A stretch of 64,000 nucleotides of DNA from the NCBI GenBank assembly GCA_026545225.1, contig CM048845.1, positions 50,568,033 to 50,632,032 of the forward strand, in the 5' to 3' direction. The number at the start of each line of letters is the position of its first letter. Position 1 is the stretch's first letter. The position numbers were made by a program, and so were the translations under genes. Under the pieces are notes generated by a model. The model saw only the letters and a program-made list of their open reading frames with translations, did not search any database and had not been told where the DNA came from. Below, one piece after another: positions 1 to 9,900 of this stretch. This DNA is from Cornus controversa. Lineage: Eukaryota; Streptophyta; Magnoliopsida; Cornales; Cornaceae.

Positions 1-900
1 AAAGGAAACAAAGCCCTTAGGGACACGACGTGGGCATAGAATGGCGCAAAAGAGCTAAAGATGCGCCGTTACATATCCACGCTTACTTTTATGCCAATGA
101 CAATGACTAACTTCCCAAGTCAAGCTAAGATCTTAAATGACCGATCACTGATCAAATGTAGGTCTTAAACGATCGATCGTTTATCAAGCTAAGGTCTTAG
201 ATGACCAATCACTTATCAAATATAGGTCTTAAATGACCGATAGCTTATCAAATGTAGGTCTTAAATGATCGATCGCTTATCAAATGTAGGTGTTAAACGA
301 CCGATTGCTTATCAAATGTAAGTCTTAAACGACCAATCACTGAAGCAGGCCCATTAGCCCAAATCAAGCTAAGGTATTAGACGACCGATCGCTTATCAAA
401 TGTAGGTCTTAAACGGCCGATTGCTTATCAAATGTAGGTATTAAATGACCGATCGCTTATCAAATGTAAGTCTTAAACGACCAATCACTTATCAAATGTA
501 GGTCGTAAACGACCGATCGCTTAAACAGGCCCATTGGTCCAAATCAAGCTAAGGTCTTAGACGACCGATCGCTTATCAAATGTAGGTCTAAAACGATCGA
601 TTGCTTATCAAATACAGGTCTTAAACTGACCAATCGCTTATCAAATGTAGGTCTTAAACGACCAATCGCTTAAGCAGGCCCATTGGCCCAGATCAAGCTA
701 AGGTCTTAAACGACCGATCGCTTATCAAAGCTCAGGTCTTAAACAACCAATAACTTATAAAGTTAAGATCTTAAACGACCGATCGCTTATCAAGTTAAAT
801 TCAGAACGATCGATCACTTAAAAAAGAGGCCTTTGGCCTAAAATTCATCTAAAGGTCTTAAATGGCCTATCATTTATCAAGACCAAGGTCAACACGACCA
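1..900. repeat. Tandem array with a CGACCGATCG core, copy A
   Basis: A degenerate tandem array of roughly 31-bp units. Most carry gaccgatcgcttatcaaatg, followed by a variant of taggtcttaaa. Every four to six units are interrupted by a spacer containing aggcccattggccca and aatcaagctaagg. The core GACCGATCG recurs with single-base changes. The array lies between the expected end of pol (outside the window) and the accessory ORFs, as in copy B. Confidence 0.85.
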
Positions 901-1128
901 ATTACACAATTTAATGGAGAAAATTAGACATATCTGGCTAAAACAATTGTCAACATAAGCATTTGTGAGAGGCATCAATCCATATCTCAAAGTTTTTAGC
1001 AAAAGAAAAGTTGTATTATTCACAAAAAAGGGAAGTGTTCATTACAATGAAAAAAAAAGAGCATAAGTATACCCTTGAAACAAAAAAAGCTCTCTCTGAG
1101 CATTACAAAAGAAAAAAAAATGAAAAGA

Positions 1129-1563
1129 TCAGCCCTGAAGAGCTGCTCCATCATCTTTATTGAAATCCTGGTCAAAGGAATCCACAATCAAAATACCCTG
1201 TTTGGCAGGGGGCACCACTTCCATAGGAGGTTGATCAGTAGAGATGGAGGCATCAGGGATAGCAACCATAGACGTAGAAGGAGTGGCTGGAGGAGCAACA
1301 ACTGAGCGAGAAGTAGAGCTTGAGCTCTTCAAAAAATCTGCGAACAGGCGCTCAGCCTCACCAACTGGGGGAATGTTGTAGTCCCCAAATGAGTCAATAG
1401 CTTGTTCAGCATCAATTTCATCCAGATCAACATAATCCCGTTCGACTTCAGGCTTCTTTCCTTGTTCAAAGCCATAGCGGAAACCCTCAGCAAGCTTCAA
1501 GGTTGGGATCTGCAGGAACCTCTGGTACATCTCAAGGCCCCCAGCCTTGCAAACTTGAAGCAT
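1129..1563 (-). CDS. Antisense accessory ORF of Tat element copy A, third coding block
   Basis: An open block of 144 codons read against the element. It contains GGLEMYQRFLQIP, then KLAEGFRYGFEQGK, an acidic stretch with DYVDLDEIDAEQA, and a Ser/Pro-rich tail. The matching region of copy B (about 50,190-50,560) keeps GLEMYQ and KL.DGFRY.F.QG but has stop codons. Conservation in two copies supports real coding. It is probably a late exon of a spliced antisense gene whose first block is at 2,482-3,039, with the middle block at 1,883-2,340. Function is unknown. Exon borders were not resolved. Confidence 0.5.
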   Translation of the reverse strand: MLQVCKAGGLEMYQRFLQIPTLKLAEGFRYGFEQGKKPEVERDYVDLDEIDAEQAIDSFGDYNIPPVGEAERLFADFLKSSSSTSRSVVAPPATPSTSMVAIPDASISTDQPPMEVVPPAKQGILIVDSFDQDFNKDDGAALQG

Positions 1564-1882
1564 AACTTCAAGCCCAACAGCTTCTCCTCAGCCTCTAACG
1601 CCCTCCGTTCAAAATAACCAAGCGCCTTCTACTTTTCAGCAACAAACTTGGTTAGGGATTTCACATTCTTCTTAAGACTTTCGGCCTTTCGCCTGTTCAG
1701 GTGTTCGACCTCCAAAGCCTTGCAGAGGGAAAGGGTCATTTATACACTATGTACAACAGAAAACAGATCGATTTAAAAACAAAGGCATCAAAAAATATGA
1801 AAGAAAGAAAGGATTGGATGAAACAAACTTCCATGGCATAAAGAGGCGCATTAGCAAGAAGCTCATCTCTGTTAGCTCCTTG

Positions 1883-2340
1883 TTAGCGGAGCTCATCCCT
1901 GGGAGGCCAGATCCCGCGGGCAAGAGCCCCCATCATTTTGTGATCAAGGGCAACATAGTTCCCTATCGTCAGAGAGGATCCATCAGACTTCTTCAAGTTC
2001 GGGATCCATGGGTCAGAAGAGCCAACAAATGGCTCATCAGTCATATCACTGGCAACGCTGGGCAAGGTAAAGGCAGCACCAAAAGACACCCTCTTTTGAG
2101 GAGAAGAATGAATAACAGCTTTGTCTTTATGCCCTCCAACAGCTTTTATCTTGGCAGAACCAGAAGAATCCCTTCTAGTCTTGGGCTATGGAAGGTCCAT
2201 CTCTGTTGGATATAGGTGGCAAGAATCAACGTGTGCAACACCAGCATTAACTCGAAGTTGCCCGCTAGACACATATTTGCTTCCTGAAGGTCGGAGACTC
2301 CACACCTTTTCCTATAGAGAAGCGATCTGTTCGTCTGTAT
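1883..2340 (-). CDS. Antisense accessory ORF of Tat element copy A, middle coding block
   Basis: This block carries PKTRRDSSGS, SPQKRVSFGAAF, then PWIPNLKKSDGSS and NYVALDHKMMGALARGI. The equivalent of copy B at 50,842-51,318 has PKTRRGSSRS, PDLKKSDGSFF and DCVALDRKVMGTLAHRI, so the protein sequence is conserved between the two. The first part of the stretch is broken by stops (for example near 2,170-2,300), so this copy is partly decayed. No known domain was recognised here. Borders are approximate. Confidence 0.4.
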
Positions 2341-2481
2341 AACAAAAAGAACACAGCAGGGTTACCTAATGCATAAACTCTTAGCAAAAAGAAGAAGAAA
2401 CATTGAACATTTGCCAGAAAGAGAAAACTGAGGAATCACAGCTTGGCCGAAAGCACTAGGAATAGGGAATTTTTGGGCCGC

Positions 2482-3039
2482 TCAAACGTGCCAACACCCC
2501 TTCACAAGAACTAATATCTCCTTCCACAATTTATCAGAAGTGGGAAGGCCATAGCACAACCTCCTATCCCTACTACTAGGGAATAGATGGTAACAATTGT
2601 CTTCTGATCTCACCCTATGAAGAGAGTAACAGAACAGAAGATCGTTCAAGTTTAGGTTAAGTTTGTGGAGGCAGTTCAAAGAGAGCATACAGGAGATAAT
2701 TCTGAAAAAATTAGGGTTTAACTGAAGCGGTGCAAGCTTTAGTTTGCACAAAGCAAAACTAAAAAGTGAGGGGAGAGGAAATCTAAAGGCTTTTAGATGG
2801 GAAATCAAGAAAAGGACTTCTCCATCCTTAACTCCTTCCCCAGTACTGTAATCAAAGTCCAGAGGATAACCTTCGATGGTAACCTCACTGGGGATCTTGT
2901 AGTCTTTTCTGACCTTATCAAGGTCAACTAGCAGTCTTGTCACTGGAGCGGTGGACACACCCTGGTCGGATGTGACCACATCTCCAGCCACTTCAGCGGG
3001 TGGGACAGTCCCCGCAACAGGTTGAGAGGAACTAGACAT
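2482..3039 (-). CDS. Antisense accessory ORF of Tat element copy A, first coding block (plant gypsy-type transposase-like domain)
   Basis: The block opens with Met-Ser-Ser-Ser-Ser at 3,039. It contains IEGYPLDFDYSTGEGVKDGE, then FRFPLPSLFSFAL, and a segment ending LAPLQLNPNFFRI. The pattern FPLhPff...L....hapsQLnPN.wr resembles the domain usually named putative gypsy-type transposon or Transposase_28, common in plant retroelement accessory ORFs. Copy B at 51,535-52,133 is clearly homologous. It is read against the LTR element, so it would need its own antisense promoter. Whether it makes a functional protein is unknown; the name transposase comes from annotation tradition and not from shown activity. 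Confidence 0.6.
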   Translation of the reverse strand: MSSSSQPVAGTVPPAEVAGDVVTSDQGVSTAPVTRLLVDLDKVRKDYKIPSEVTIEGYPLDFDYSTGEGVKDGEVLFLISHLKAFRFPLPSLFSFALCKLKLAPLQLNPNFFRIISCMLSLNCLHKLNLNLNDLLFCYSLHRVRSEDNCYHLFPSSRDRRLCYGLPTSDKLWKEILVLVKGCWHV

Positions 3040-3364
3040 GACGACTTCTTGGTTGTCAGAGAAGGTATTTTTTAGAAGAAAAAAGAGATAAAAACGAACA
3101 GACGAAAGCTAATGTGAAGAGGCAAATCGACACCAAAAAAGTCAAGGAAGATGAATCTGAAAAGCAAATCAAGCAGTCGCAGAAAATTTGTTGCTGAAAA
3201 TGACAAATATGATTACAAAATACAAAAGAGGAATCGTAAAGAAAGAAACTTACGTGCTTTGCGCCATTGTTAGCAGCCAGCATTAAATGGCGAACCTCGA
3301 TGAAAACAAAAAAATCATAATATAACCCAATCGAATTCCCTCCATTATGGCAATCTTCATAACT

Positions 3365-3384
3365 GAAGGGATTTGGGGGCAATG
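3365..3384 (+). other. Polypurine tract of Tat element copy A
   Basis: Purine-rich gaagggatttgggggcaa lies directly before the TGTAGGGG start of the 3' LTR. It matches gaagagaattggggcga at the same place in copy B. This is the expected primer site for plus-strand DNA synthesis. Confidence 0.6.
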
Positions 3385-3792
3385 TGTAGGGGCTAAATTA
3401 TCACCTAGTCCAATGGGCTAAACTGGTACAAAAAATGGACCAAGCCCAGCCCATGTATCAGCAAAAAGCCCAATGAGCTGGGTCATTAATTATCAAGGGC
3501 CCAGTCGCCCTTCCCCAATGCTGAAAAGCCCAAATCAAAAGTAGACTTATAACTAAAAAAGGAATCCAAATTCCTTAAGAGAAAAGTTAGCTATCAATAA
3601 GGAAATTCAAGTCCTAAAAGGATTCGAATTTCCACTTGTATAAATATCCATGAAATTATCGATAAAAAGGATCCTCGAATCTACCTCTGGCAATATCTCT
3701 TCTCTCTTTCTGAAAGTATTCTGTTCATTATTCTTAGGTGTATGCATTGAGTTGTTTGGAAATTATCAGTTGAACAATTTTCTGTACCTACA
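3385..3792 (+). repeat. 3' LTR of Tat element copy A (408 bp)
   Basis: It runs from TGTAGGGGCTAAATT to TTTTCTGTACCTACA. It is 408 bp, the same length as both LTRs of the full element at 42,248-52,847, and shares their start, end and overall layout. It contains TATAAAT near 3,640, a likely promoter element. Confidence 0.85.
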
Positions 3793-6480
3793 AGCAGTCA
3801 TGACATTTCACTTATTAAAAATTCTGATAGGGGGTGTTGGTAACAAAATTGCACAAAGTTGTAGCCGCGTGATAATACCTCAAAGCTCAGGGGGTGTCAA
3901 TGAAGTTTCCCTATTTTTTTTTTTGTAACTGAATTTTTAGAAAATAATTTTCATAAAACTTACAACAAAACAATTTTTTTGTACAACCTTCTGGGTTTTC
4001 ATTTATCTAAAATATAAAACTATTTTTAAAAAAATAAACCAAACAGATTCTAAATATCTACTTTTAATACCCTATAAAATATTTTTCATATGAAATTCTT
4101 TATAAAAAATCATTTTTCTTTTTATTTTGTATATTTAAAAGGTATATAAATATTTGTTTTTATTATATGTATGACTTGTTAAATGACTATTCATAAGAGT
4201 ATAAATATGTACAAGTGTATATAAACATTATAGCCTGTTAAATAGGTATCTATATGAGAGTAAATTCGTATTAATGTATATGCATTGATATATAATAAAT
4301 TGTAAACTCGTACAACTTTTGAATAAACTGTTTTCATATTAAAGACAGTATGGACTATGGGTATGGAAAGTACATGCCCTTAGTGGACCATTATTTTCAA
4401 CGACAAGGTAATACCATCCTCACAAACCCTATTTTGTGTGTGTGTGTGTCTATATATATATATATATTGTTTTAAGAATTGATATCTTTGTTTATAGATC
4501 AAAGATCCATTGCACCCTCTAAAATTCAGTTATTGGTTTCGGTGTTGCAGTACAAATTAGACTATGCACTGAACTGGGTTTTGGCATTGATGATCTTTGA
4601 TATATTGATTGTTTTGTTTGTACAATTCATTTGGTTTTGTTTGTACTATGACTTTTTTTAAATCCTAATTGAATAGAAAAAGTGATAAGCATTGAATAGA
4701 AAAAGTGATAAGCTGAGAAAAGAGAGAAAAAAATCAAGAGAAAAAAAAGGAGTGTACCTTGAGATAGAGAAAGCTTGTTCGTATTCTGTAAAAAAAAAAA
4801 TCACCAAAATCTGTGGGGGAAAAGGTTGGATTAGTTATGGGTTTCTGTATTTATAACTTCCCCTCAAATCCACCAAAATCCACCACTTAATGAAATCTTT
4901 CAAAATTTATGGCTTTTGAATACACCTAGACTTTTGTATACTTTTTAAAAATCATAATTGAAAACCACCAGATTTGCATAAACTCTTTAAAAGTCTGGAT
5001 TGAATACCGTCAGATTAGTATGAACTCTTTAAAAGTTTGAATTAAATACACCCAGATAATTAAAGTCTTTTAAAATCCTTTAAAATCCTAATTGAATACA
5101 TCCTCCTAAGCTTCTGCAATATGTTATGCACTATCGAAGATCAACCTAGGTTTTGGCCATGGTTGGAGGAACAATATTTCAATTGATCGGTTGAACCTAA
5201 GGCCTAAATGAATTTTACCCATATGGCAATTTGGCATCCTAGGACAAGATTAAGAAATAGATGAAACAATTTCTCTGAGTTAATTAAATTCATGTTTTGG
5301 TACTTGGACTGGTGTATAAAGTAGCATAATCTTTTAAGTTACCATATATCGATTTTCAATGGGTTCATATACTCAGTGAGGGTTGGACATGCCCACTCAG
5401 AGGCTTCATCAAATTTTTAGTTAATTTGATTATGAATTTTGCATAATGGCAGGTGGGCTCAAATTGCTGCACAATTAGCTGCAAAGAGAGAGAGGTAGAG
5501 AGAGAAGATGTACGGTTGACAGAGATATGTTGAAAGGGGCATTTTTGTCACTCAAAAATAGTATTTTTGGGTTTTCAACAAATTCTACATCAACCATAAG
5601 TAACAGTGGGTTTACTCCAAAATTTCAAATTATAATAACTTATATACACATGCTAAATGAGAGTTGTTTCCTCGTACATTTTCTACATAACGAGATTTTT
5701 TTATTTTTTATTTTGCAATTTACCATTCTTATAATTTCAAAATTTCGAACAAATTACCCTCATATTGCATATATCTATTGAAAAATAGATTTTTTTTCCA
5801 AACCCAAAAGTACAAATTTTGTCATTTAACGTTATGTCTTTTTTCTTTTTAAAATATTGTAAGAATACTTTAGTCATTTCATTATTCAATTACTTTCAAA
5901 TTTAAGATTTATCTTTATTTGCACAAATTAAAAAATGCAAGGAAATTTTGCGAACAGGAGTTTGCACATTTTCCATATAACAAAATTTTTACACAATTTT
6001 GGCACTTCATTCCATATATATATACTAGTGTATAACTGTACCTATGACACTATAATGCACTCAAAATCATCACCGTTAAATAATTAGATAAAGTAGTTTT
6101 AAAACTATAGATAACCAAAAACATTTTGAACCAAACTTAAATGTAATATATACTTTAAAGTGTTCATTCAGTATGTATTAATGGTTTTATTTTTTATTTT
6201 TTATATATTTTTTTAATATCCTGGCAAAAAAACTCACACCCACATGCCCCTGTAAAGACAGACTAGAACCCTTGACCTTGTACCAATGTGCTACAACCCT
6301 TGGTAATGGTTAAATCAAACAGAGTATTCAACTTCTTGTCTAGGCAAGGAACTGAGCGTACTAAGTAACCGTTTGGAATGAAAAATGAAAAATGCAAGCA
6401 TGCTTGGGTAGGGACATCTACTTATTTCATTTAGTTCCGTGTCTGAATCCCGGGCACCCGATTTTCATGTCAAAATCATA
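3793..6480. other. Intergenic AT-rich DNA, no gene recognised
   Basis: Low-complexity AT-rich DNA with no ORF that looks like a protein. It holds a TG/TA microsatellite near 4,437-4,468. At 4,640-5,110 motifs such as tcctaattgaata recur on both sides, perhaps a decayed DNA transposon. Near 6,220-6,330 is a short stretch with a degenerate reversed tRNA-like B box, possibly a SINE remnant. None of these is firm. Confidence 0.4.
4437..4468. repeat. TG/TA compound microsatellite
   Basis: A run of TG dinucleotides followed, after tc, by a run of TA dinucleotides. It lies in intergenic DNA, with no link to a gene. Confidence 0.9.
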
Positions 6481-6613
6481 TGTATATAAATCCGTATTCT
6501 ATCATTCACCCTTCACTCTATATCTTCTTGATTTATGAAAAGATTGTAAAAAGCACTTTATTTCCTTGTTTTTCTGAATGTTGTCCTCCAAATAACAGAA
6601 CAGAACAGAACAG

Positions 6614-6644
<31 letters not shown>

Positions 6645-6892
6645 GGGTCAGTGAAGGGTGTAAAAATGACAGAAGACCTCTAAGCAACGGCTCTGCAAGA
6701 AGTCATGAATTCCCTTTGCAGCTTCAGTACAGGGTCATTGGCCATGAAAAAGTACAGTAATTTGAGCCACTAACGGAGGATTCTGTTCGGAGAGAAGCAC
6801 ACAAGCATTCGTTATCAAGAAAGATAAGGTCTTCTAATATCAGCAGCTAACAAGGGTGGTTAAATTCATTAACCCATCTGAAATCAGCTAAC

Positions 6893-6967
6893 CTGAAAAA
6901 TAAACCAATACGTGATTGAAACAATGTTTTTTCGAAATTTGTTGAGGAACCAAATTAAGTTTCTTAC
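6893..6967 (-). other. Probable 3'-UTR intron of the alpha-mannosidase gene
   Basis: On the minus strand the stop codon TAA (6,971-6,969) is followed by a single G and then GTAAGAAAC, a good donor. The sequence TTATTTTTCAG ends at 6,893, a good pyrimidine-rich acceptor 75 bp downstream. Splicing would join the stop-codon exon to a 3'-UTR exon starting at 6,892. With the junction only one base after the stop, nonsense-mediated decay is not expected. The poly(A) site is probably between 6,480 and 6,800. A (GA)n tract at about 6,620-6,642 would fall in or near the 3' UTR. Confidence 0.55.
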
Positions 6968-6968
6968 C

Positions 6969-9900
6969 TTAATAGTAGTGTACCATTTTGTCAGCGAATT
7001 CAATAACAAAGGTTCGAATTTCCATCGGGGAAAGTTCCACCACCAACTTTATAGGATCTACAGGGCCTCCTCTCAATACACTGGGCTCATCATGGGAGCC
7101 TTCTACTTTCCAAACCAATCTTTTCTTCTCCATCTCTGCTCTTTCTTGATTAGCAGATAAGCTCATTTCTGCAATTTTACTTATCTAAAAGCAGGCCGGG
7201 AGGGGGGAGGAAATGGTTAAACAGTTATGGTAAAGGAGATGATAGTAAAGAGGAATGATATATCATGGTGCATATTGCTTCTACCTTCTTCTCTGTGAAC
7301 AATTTTTTCAACTCTACGCTTGCCATGACTGAGAGATCCTTGTCCTCTCCAATCTAGAATCACATACCAAAAGAGAGTTTCAGAATAGATGACTCTGGAT
7401 TGGAAAATTACTTTTTTTGTCAGCAATGATTTTTTTATGGTGAAGTTAGTCACTATAGTGCATAAGGTTTAAGAGCAATTGGCAATTAATGAGAAACACT
7501 TCAATGCCGAAAGGACAGTTTAAAAATAAAATCAAAGTTCACCTAACGCCCACCAGATTTACATATTCAAATAATAAGAAGCATTATCAAATGATATATT
7601 AGCAACAAGTGTAAAATATAATTTTGCAAAAAATAGTTTATTTCCTATGTGAAACTTGCATGGAATTAGGGTTAACCAAAATCTTTTAGTTGGTAAACTT
7701 GAGGATATTAGGTTTTCTATGTCATCACGTGAAAGGAAAAAATAGATGGAAAAACCTCATATAAGTGCGCCAACCGAAGAAGAACTTTTCCTTCTTCAAG
7801 CTCCTGCAGAAAAGAAACCAACAAATTTATATTTCTCTTTTCTTTTCCTTTTTTTTTTTTTTTTTTTTTTTTGATAATGGAGGGTGTTTCCACCTCATTC
7901 AGGGACAAGACTATCTTTGGATATGCACAATCACCCTAAAACCACAGGTTTCGGGCAAGCCAAGGGCAGAAGCTTAACATTCCTATGAGTTTATCACAAG
8001 ACCTCTCGGTCATGCCCAAATGCCTTGTGCCAACTCAGCTATCCCATGGGGGTTAAAATTTGTAGTTATTCACTAGGTGCTTAAGCAATTTTACAGTAGC
8101 CTTACAAGATTACAGTTGCGTACCTGGAGGGTTATCATTGCAACATTATCTGGTAAACTGTAGGAAGGGTCTATCCCTGAGAAGGTTGATACCTGAAAGT
8201 TAGTCCATTTATCCCCATCCTGCAAAAATAATTATAAAAAAATGATGTAAGATCTAACTGATTCACCATTCTAAAAACAAGACAACTTCAAGGTCTTTCA
8301 GTCACCTGCTCGGTGAAGGCTAAGAGAAATGGAGAATATATCTCCTGACCTGAGGACCGACGCCACTTAGCCCCCTCTCCTAGGGGATCAATTCTGAGAT
8401 AATACTTTCCTAGGATCTGTAAGTATGCCACTCAAGCAAATTAGATATGACTGTTGCAAAAGACTTGAGTTCATATGATTGGTAATGGGAAGTATTTCAC
8501 ATTAATAAACATGTAATAAGAATAGAATGGCTAATATCATGAATGTAAATGCTGGTATATGGCCTGGAAGTGAAGTGAATGGCCATGAAGTATAAAAAAC
8601 CACATGTTACAAAAAAATACAGAACATAAATGTCCCAGTGGCACCACCAGTCAGTGCAAAACTTATGAAGAGATAAGTGCTTCAGATAGACAAATGTAAA
8701 AGTGAGATATCTGAGCTTCAGTATAGATTGAAAAGCATAATTATTTTTCAAAGAGCACAACCCCCGAACTGTTCATTAACAACTTGAACTCGAACTTGAA
8801 CATGGCTCAATAAGAGCTTGGACCATGTTCGTTTATTCATTAAATGAACCGTGCTTTCTTGGTTCATTTTCTAAACAAGACAAACTCGAACAACCCTGGA
8901 CCGGCTCATTAATTTAGTTAACATATCCATGAACAAATTAACTGGCTTATTTTTGAGCTCGTGAAAAGATATTTGTCATTTCGTAACTCTAAAAGATATA
9001 AGTTTAAGCCCACATAAATAAGCCTCAGTAGACCGTTTGATTTCATCTTTCGCTCTTAAATAAATCACAGCTCAAAACAACCTATATTATATAATTTATC
9101 CCATAAAAAAAAAACCAATCAAAACATGCCCATCTACGATATAATTATGCAAATCCCATTCTCCTTTTTTTTTCTCATCATCTTAACCACACATAACCCT
9201 AGCAGCCCACACACCCCAAAAGCCAGTAGCGACAACCCTAGCTACCGCAAGCACCGTAATGCCGACCATACTCCAACACGACTACAATGACTTGATTCTC
9301 AATCCGGTTAAATCTCTCTCTCTCTCTCTCTATAACTCATCCAGTCTCACCCTCTTATTTATCTCATATTGGCATCATAGTTCGAAGCTATGGATGTGGG
9401 GCCATATCGGCGTAACATAATGGAATGAATTATCGCAGTCGTGATTATTTTTTTTACCTTGCACATATAAATAATCCAATAAATACGAGTTTATAATGAA
9501 TTTTAGTGATTTTGTTGTTTTAAAAGATCATTTAACACAAATAATGGTTTAAACATGAATTCTAAGTCTAGGACTGATTGGATTAAGGACGAACTAGCTG
9601 ACATACATTTTAACTCTAGGACTTTGAATGCTATTTCATCTGTTGTGAACATCACTGAGTTTGGTAGGATTATGAACTGCACTGTTGCAAAGGATGCATA
9701 GCAGATTCTAGAAAAAAATCATGAAGGAACTATTCCCGTGTAGACTGTCTATGTGGAGGCAAATCTTCAATCTCTTCGAAGATCCAAGCCCGAAAGCTTG
9801 AATTCCTCCAGCAACTTCAAACACAATTTTGACCTCTCTCTGCTACTCGGAATATGGCCGAAAAACTATTCCCGTGTAGACTGTCTATGTGGAGGCAAAT

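Larger units (their letters stand above)
1..3792 (+). mobile_element. Ty3/gypsy Tat-type LTR retrotransposon, 3' part only (copy A)
   Basis: The left edge of the window cuts into an LTR retrotransposon. What remains, in order, is a tandem array, an accessory region whose ORFs read on the opposite strand, a purine-rich tract and the 3' LTR. The same order occurs at 48,580-52,847 in a full-length relative, which fixes the orientation as plus. An antisense accessory ORF between pol and the 3' LTR is a known trait of some Tat-lineage elements. Gag-pol and the 5' LTR would lie left of the window, so age and target duplication cannot be judged. Confidence 0.85.

Noticed and set aside
1-900. Regularly spaced short repeats as a possible CRISPR array
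   Set aside because: Units are contiguous and degenerate without unique spacers, the DNA is plant, and the same array occurs inside a retrotransposon copy.
3056-3382. 108-codon minus-strand ORF before the copy A LTR
   Set aside because: Not conserved in copy B, and it overlaps the leader of the antisense accessory gene; probably chance.
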